NCBI RefSeq assembly: GCF_035818635.1
Contig: NZ_JAYLLH010000040.1
Span: 1-24,684 of the forward strand
From: Mesobacterium_A hydrothermale
Lineage (GTDB): Bacteria; Pseudomonadota; Alphaproteobacteria; Rhodobacterales; Rhodobacteraceae
Direction: 5' to 3'
DNA length: 24,684 bases
Shown here: positions 23,101 to 24,684 of the stretch, piece by piece
Position numbering within the stretch: the stretch's first letter is position 1
Layout of the letters: each line of letters starts with the position of its first letter
Program-made: the position numbers and the translations under genes
The notes under the pieces: model-generated
What the model saw: only the letters and a program-made list of their open reading frames with translations
Told to the model about the DNA's origin: nothing
Databases searched by the model: none

Positions 23101-23965
23101 CGGGTCGATGCTGGTAAAGAACGTGGAAACCTTCGTGTTCGACGGCGTATCGATCGCAGCAGACACCCTGACCGCCGCATGGGAATCCGCAATCGCCGGC
23201 GGCACGGACACCACCGGTGGCACGGGAGGAACCGACACCACCGGTGGCACGGGTGGAACCGACACCACCGGCGGATCGGGTGGAACCGATACGACGGGCG
23301 GATCGGGCGGAACCGACACCACCGGCGGATCGGGCAGCACTGACAGCCTTGCTCCGATCACCGATGTCGATTGGCTGTCCGGGGCGTGGTCCGAAACCGA
23401 TCCGGCAACGGGGACCGCAGTGCTCGACGGCATCGCGGAGACCGTGGATTACGGACGCACCGACACGTCTTATGTGATGGGCGCCGACCTGGACCACGGC
23501 CGGTTCGATACCGAAAACGATCTGGATGTCTGGGGCAACGCCCTGAGCAACGACATCAACGGCAATGACGGGAACAACCGGATTGAAGGCCGCGCCGGGG
23601 ACGATGATCTTGACGGATACCAGGGCAATGACATGCTGATCGGCGGCCTGGGCAATGACACGCTGAAAGGGGATGACGGCAACGACACCCTTCACGGCGG
23701 GTCGGGCAATGACCGTCTGGATGGCGAAAATGGCAATGACGTGTTCGTCTTCCTGACTGGCGGCGGCAACGACACGATCCGCGACTTTGGTGACGACACC
23801 GACACGCTTTGGCTGGGGATCGGCGGCGTCACCTCGGTGGCCGAGGCCCTGGGGTTTGCCATCGACGACGGCCGCGACGTGACCTTCAGCTTTACTGGCG
23901 GAGACACGCTCTTGGTCGAGGATGTCAGCATTGCCGACATCCAGAACCACATCGTGATCCTGTGA
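20195..23965 (+). CDS. Secreted beta-helix / RTX calcium-binding protein
   Basis: This 1256-residue acidic protein is probably exported by a type I secretion system: it has no signal peptide, and its C-terminus (LLVEDVSIADIQNHIVIL) resembles RTX export signals. Residues 1 to about 385 look like a right-handed parallel beta-helix of the pectate-lyase type (TFQLQAGTYHFDRTVTISN, later GGRDQFNTVVVD). RTX nonapeptide blocks (GGxGxDxxx) lie at about 388-425, 607-685, 865-945 and 1122-1188. Three linkers of GTDTTGGSG-type repeats separate them. The last three blocks share a header (FVMGADLDxxxF...GNALxNNMLGND), and the blocks also share a trailing strand (DTVIF...ENFVF). Catalytic activity, if any, is unknown; adhesion, polysaccharide lyase or epimerase are possible. 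No secretion genes are nearby. Confidence 0.9.
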   Translation: MPNTVVDVPLGTTAAQLQSMIDAAGANTTFQLQAGTYHFDRTVTISNSNVALIGAGRTETLITMATNMGTDPVIQVGDALYGATIEKTVDLAISASAGDTSITLESGHGMEVGDFMYIQAENTAAFFAEIGDTQWKKSNPLRTLLVEVTAVNGDDVTFNSPLTFDFDASITTVQRRTLLEGNELSGFSMMGPYGESNPGSFSNTKPGQNHMMIMVGGTAGMVIENIGIEEAVSHGVVMAGSRDLTMTDFYMDGTHNKGGGGNGYAVWIRDVYDSSYSDIWVTDTRHAVLFASYTTASGNDVHVTYTNRDINFHGGRDQFNTVVVDSMVRNATEQGYLAWATFYNEGESYGAPTDPATNPIHIRELVATSKGDSVVSHDDGSHLWLVAGADTVHTGAGDDYINGGSGTDDIYASAGQDSIDGDSSFDTIYFDGNFVEYTVTADGSDLYFTRGTDKTRVTNVESFVFADYSYSDSSLLNLAGVETNPFTGADPALPDQPAFGPDGDTGGFDTTTGGGTDTTGGGGTDTTGGSGGTDTTGGAGSTPDVVPGSNVDWTPMDATGLPVVDGTTGWERSTQSQSFVMGSLLDAMQFSSGGTYDVVGNALVNNMLGNDDANRMEGYGDDDRIFGKGGDDTLLGGTGDDYLDGGSQNDAIYGGDGNDSMDGGNGDDVFLASSGNDVINGESDFDTVIFTGALAVYAITESGGAFTVSDAAGTTTMQSIENFVFNGEVIAAANLITEWQAAVAGGGGTDTTGGSGGTDTTGGSGGTDTTGGTGGTDTTGGSGGTDTTGGSGGTDTTGGTGGDPADDTVWLNADTTGLPEVLGQSWWDRYNSDASFVMGADMDAMEFTTQADLDAFGNGMDNNMLGNDGANRLEGGAGDDRMFAREGDDTVLGDAGNDLVEGAGGNDMLSGGAGNDTVKGGNGDDTILAGTGNDTIDGDADSDTVIFADALDSYAITGSSSSYTVTNATGSMLVKNVETFVFDGVSIAADTLTAAWESAIAGGTDTTGGTGGTDTTGGTGGTDTTGGSGGTDTTGGSGGTDTTGGSGSTDSLAPITDVDWLSGAWSETDPATGTAVLDGIAETVDYGRTDTSYVMGADLDHGRFDTENDLDVWGNALSNDINGNDGNNRIEGRAGDDDLDGYQGNDMLIGGLGNDTLKGDDGNDTLHGGSGNDRLDGENGNDVFVFLTGGGNDTIRDFGDDTDTLWLGIGGVTSVAEALGFAIDDGRDVTFSFTGGDTLLVEDVSIADIQNHIVIL
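21737..21814 (+). repeat. GTDTTGG repeat linker 1
   Basis: Three tandem units (one of 24 and two of 27 bases) encode GTDTTGGG, GTDTTGGSG and GTDTTGGAG. A degenerate FDTTTGG unit precedes them. The array lies between the first and second RTX blocks. Confidence 0.9.
22436..22597 (+). repeat. GTDTTGG repeat linker 2 (six 27-base units)
   Basis: Six tandem 27-base units encode GTDTTGG followed by SG or TG, in the order S, S, T, S, S, T. This two-fold SST pattern suggests a duplication of three units. It joins the second and third RTX blocks. Confidence 0.92.
23201..23335 (+). repeat. GTDTTGG repeat linker 3 (five 27-base units)
   Basis: Five tandem 27-base units encode GTDTTGG plus TG, TG, SG, SG, SG, followed by a broken STDS unit. 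It joins the third and last RTX blocks. Confidence 0.92.
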
Positions 23966-24014
23966 AGGCACTGGCCCGGGTGGCACCTCAAGTGCCCGGG
24001 CCCCTGCCAAATGC

Positions 24015-24046
24015 GAAAAGCCCCGGTTGCTCCCCCGGGGCTTTTC
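24015..24046. terminator. Bidirectional terminator after the RTX gene
   Basis: A perfect 12-pair stem (24015-24026 with 24035-24046) with an eight-base loop starts with GAAAAG and ends with CTTTTCC. It serves the RTX gene and the opposing dehydrogenase remnant. A second GC-rich hairpin with a three-base bulge lies at 23973-24002. Confidence 0.88.
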
Positions 24047-24070
24047 CTTGAGTCAGAACGGATCGCCGCG

Positions 24071-24613
24071 TTACTGCGCGGTCCAGCCGCCATCGACCGG
24101 GATCGACGTACCGGTCACGTTGTGGGCAATCGGGTTGCACAGCCAAAGCGCCAGCGCCCCGATTTCTGCCGGGTCTGACGTGCGCCGCGACGGCTGTTTT
24201 TCCGACAGCAGATCGGCAACCCCCGCGTCCCGGTCCCCGCCATGCAATGCCGCGCGGGCCTGAACCTGCGGTTCGATGATCGCGGTTTCGGTCCAGCCGG
24301 GACAGATACAGTTGACCGTGACTCCGCCCTTGGCCTTGCTGCCCTCGGCGGCATATTCCAGCGCCGCCACCTTGCTGAGCCCGACCAGGCCGAATTTCGA
24401 CGCCACATAAGGCGCCTTGTGGACCGAGGCCACCACCCCGTGCACCGAGGCGATGTTGATCACCCGGCCATAGCCGCGCCCGGCCATTCCCGGCATGGCC
24501 AGCCGCATGGTGTGAAACGCCCCTGACAGATTGACCGACAAGATCGCATTCCATGTCGCCGCGTCCGCCTGTGCCAGCGACACGGTTTTCTGAATCCCGG
24601 CATTGTTCACTAG
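24071..24613 (-). pseudogene. 3-hydroxybutyrate dehydrogenase, 5' part removed by an insertion
   Basis: The remaining 180 codons match the C-terminal two thirds of a short-chain dehydrogenase of the 3-hydroxybutyrate dehydrogenase type, which oxidises D-3-hydroxybutyrate to acetoacetate in polyhydroxybutyrate or ketone-body use. Visible parts are LVNNAGIQ, INIASVHG with the catalytic Ser, YVASK with Tyr and Lys, CPGWTETAI and the ending TGTSIPVDGGW. Full-length members have about 260 residues; the N-terminal Rossmann GxxxGxG part is absent here. The reading frame upstream of LVNNAG changes to transposase-like sequence exactly at CTAG (24610-24613). The missing 5' part may lie beyond the insertion, outside the window. 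The remnant is unlikely to give an active enzyme. Confidence 0.85.
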
Positions 24614-24684
24614 TGGATTGAATCCAACATTTGGAACCCTCGATTTCTTGCGGCGATGATGTCGTTGGGGTCTGCCCGCCAAAC
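24610..24684 (-). CDS. C-terminal end of a transposase, IS630-family-like (partial)
   Basis: Read on the minus strand from the window edge, an open frame ends ADPNDIIAARNRGFQMLDSIH and then TAG. I recognise this as resembling C-termini of IS630-family transposases, from memory and without a search. Only 24 codons are in the window. The stop codon falls within the CTAG at the junction with the dehydrogenase. The bulk of the gene lies to the right of the window. Confidence 0.6.
   Translation of the reverse strand, partial: VWRADPNDIIAARNRGFQMLDSIH
24610..24684. mobile_element. End of an IS630-family-like insertion sequence
   Basis: Sequence right of CTAG (24610-24613) no longer matches the dehydrogenase and instead encodes a transposase end. 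IS630-family elements insert at TA and often prefer CTAG, which fits this junction. The terminal stretch contains a TGGATT-G-AATCCA palindrome (24615-24627). The other end and the repeated TA are outside the window. Confidence 0.6.

Overview
The window looks like a chromosomal segment of an alphaproteobacterium of the order Rhodobacterales (Roseobacter type). The basis is a GcrA-family cell-cycle regulator, a phosphatidylcholine synthase, high-GC codon use and overlapping housekeeping operons, plus a secreted RTX protein. This placement is an inference from gene content; no database search was possible.

Layout. (1) 1-1958 is the edge of an integrated element. A 90-codon ORF is coupled by an ATGA overlap to a large serine recombinase, whose last codons run into the 3' end of a tRNA-Lys gene on the other strand (1921-1996). 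(2) 2215-5905 is a tight plus-strand operon: dapF, mtaB, pcs and an EamA-type permease. (3) 6076-6687 is gcrA, converging on an AsmA-family gene (6782-8794, minus) across a shared terminator. rimO (8894-10264, plus) diverges from the AsmA gene. (4) 10604-11930 (minus) holds a small HTH-like protein whose gene overlaps a LuxR-type regulator gene, followed by a clear terminator. (5) 12166-12759 is tdk. 12852-14834 is an unusual membrane-anchored DUF1963 protein with four copies of a short SIV(M/L)GL motif. (6) 14810-19689 (minus) holds a periplasmic MBL-fold protein, a FabH-like ketosynthase, and an overlapping YbjN / proC / csaA / 2-hydroxyacid dehydrogenase operon. (7) 19690-20194 is a 505-bp AT-rich divergent region with several inverted repeats. 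(8) 20195-23965 encodes a 1256-residue RTX protein: a beta-helix, four calcium-binding blocks and three GTDTTGG-type repeat linkers. (9) 24071-24684 is a 3-hydroxybutyrate dehydrogenase gene cut at a CTAG site by what appears to be an IS630-family element running off the window.

Most of the window is ordinary core genome. The parts that merit a second look are the recombinase/tRNA junction, the four-repeat DUF1963 protein, the modular RTX protein, the interrupted dehydrogenase, and two enzymes (DapF, MBL-fold) lacking expected active-site residues. I found no multi-gene defence or other clearly new system. The best candidates for new biology are the DUF1963 repeat protein and the RTX beta-helix protein.
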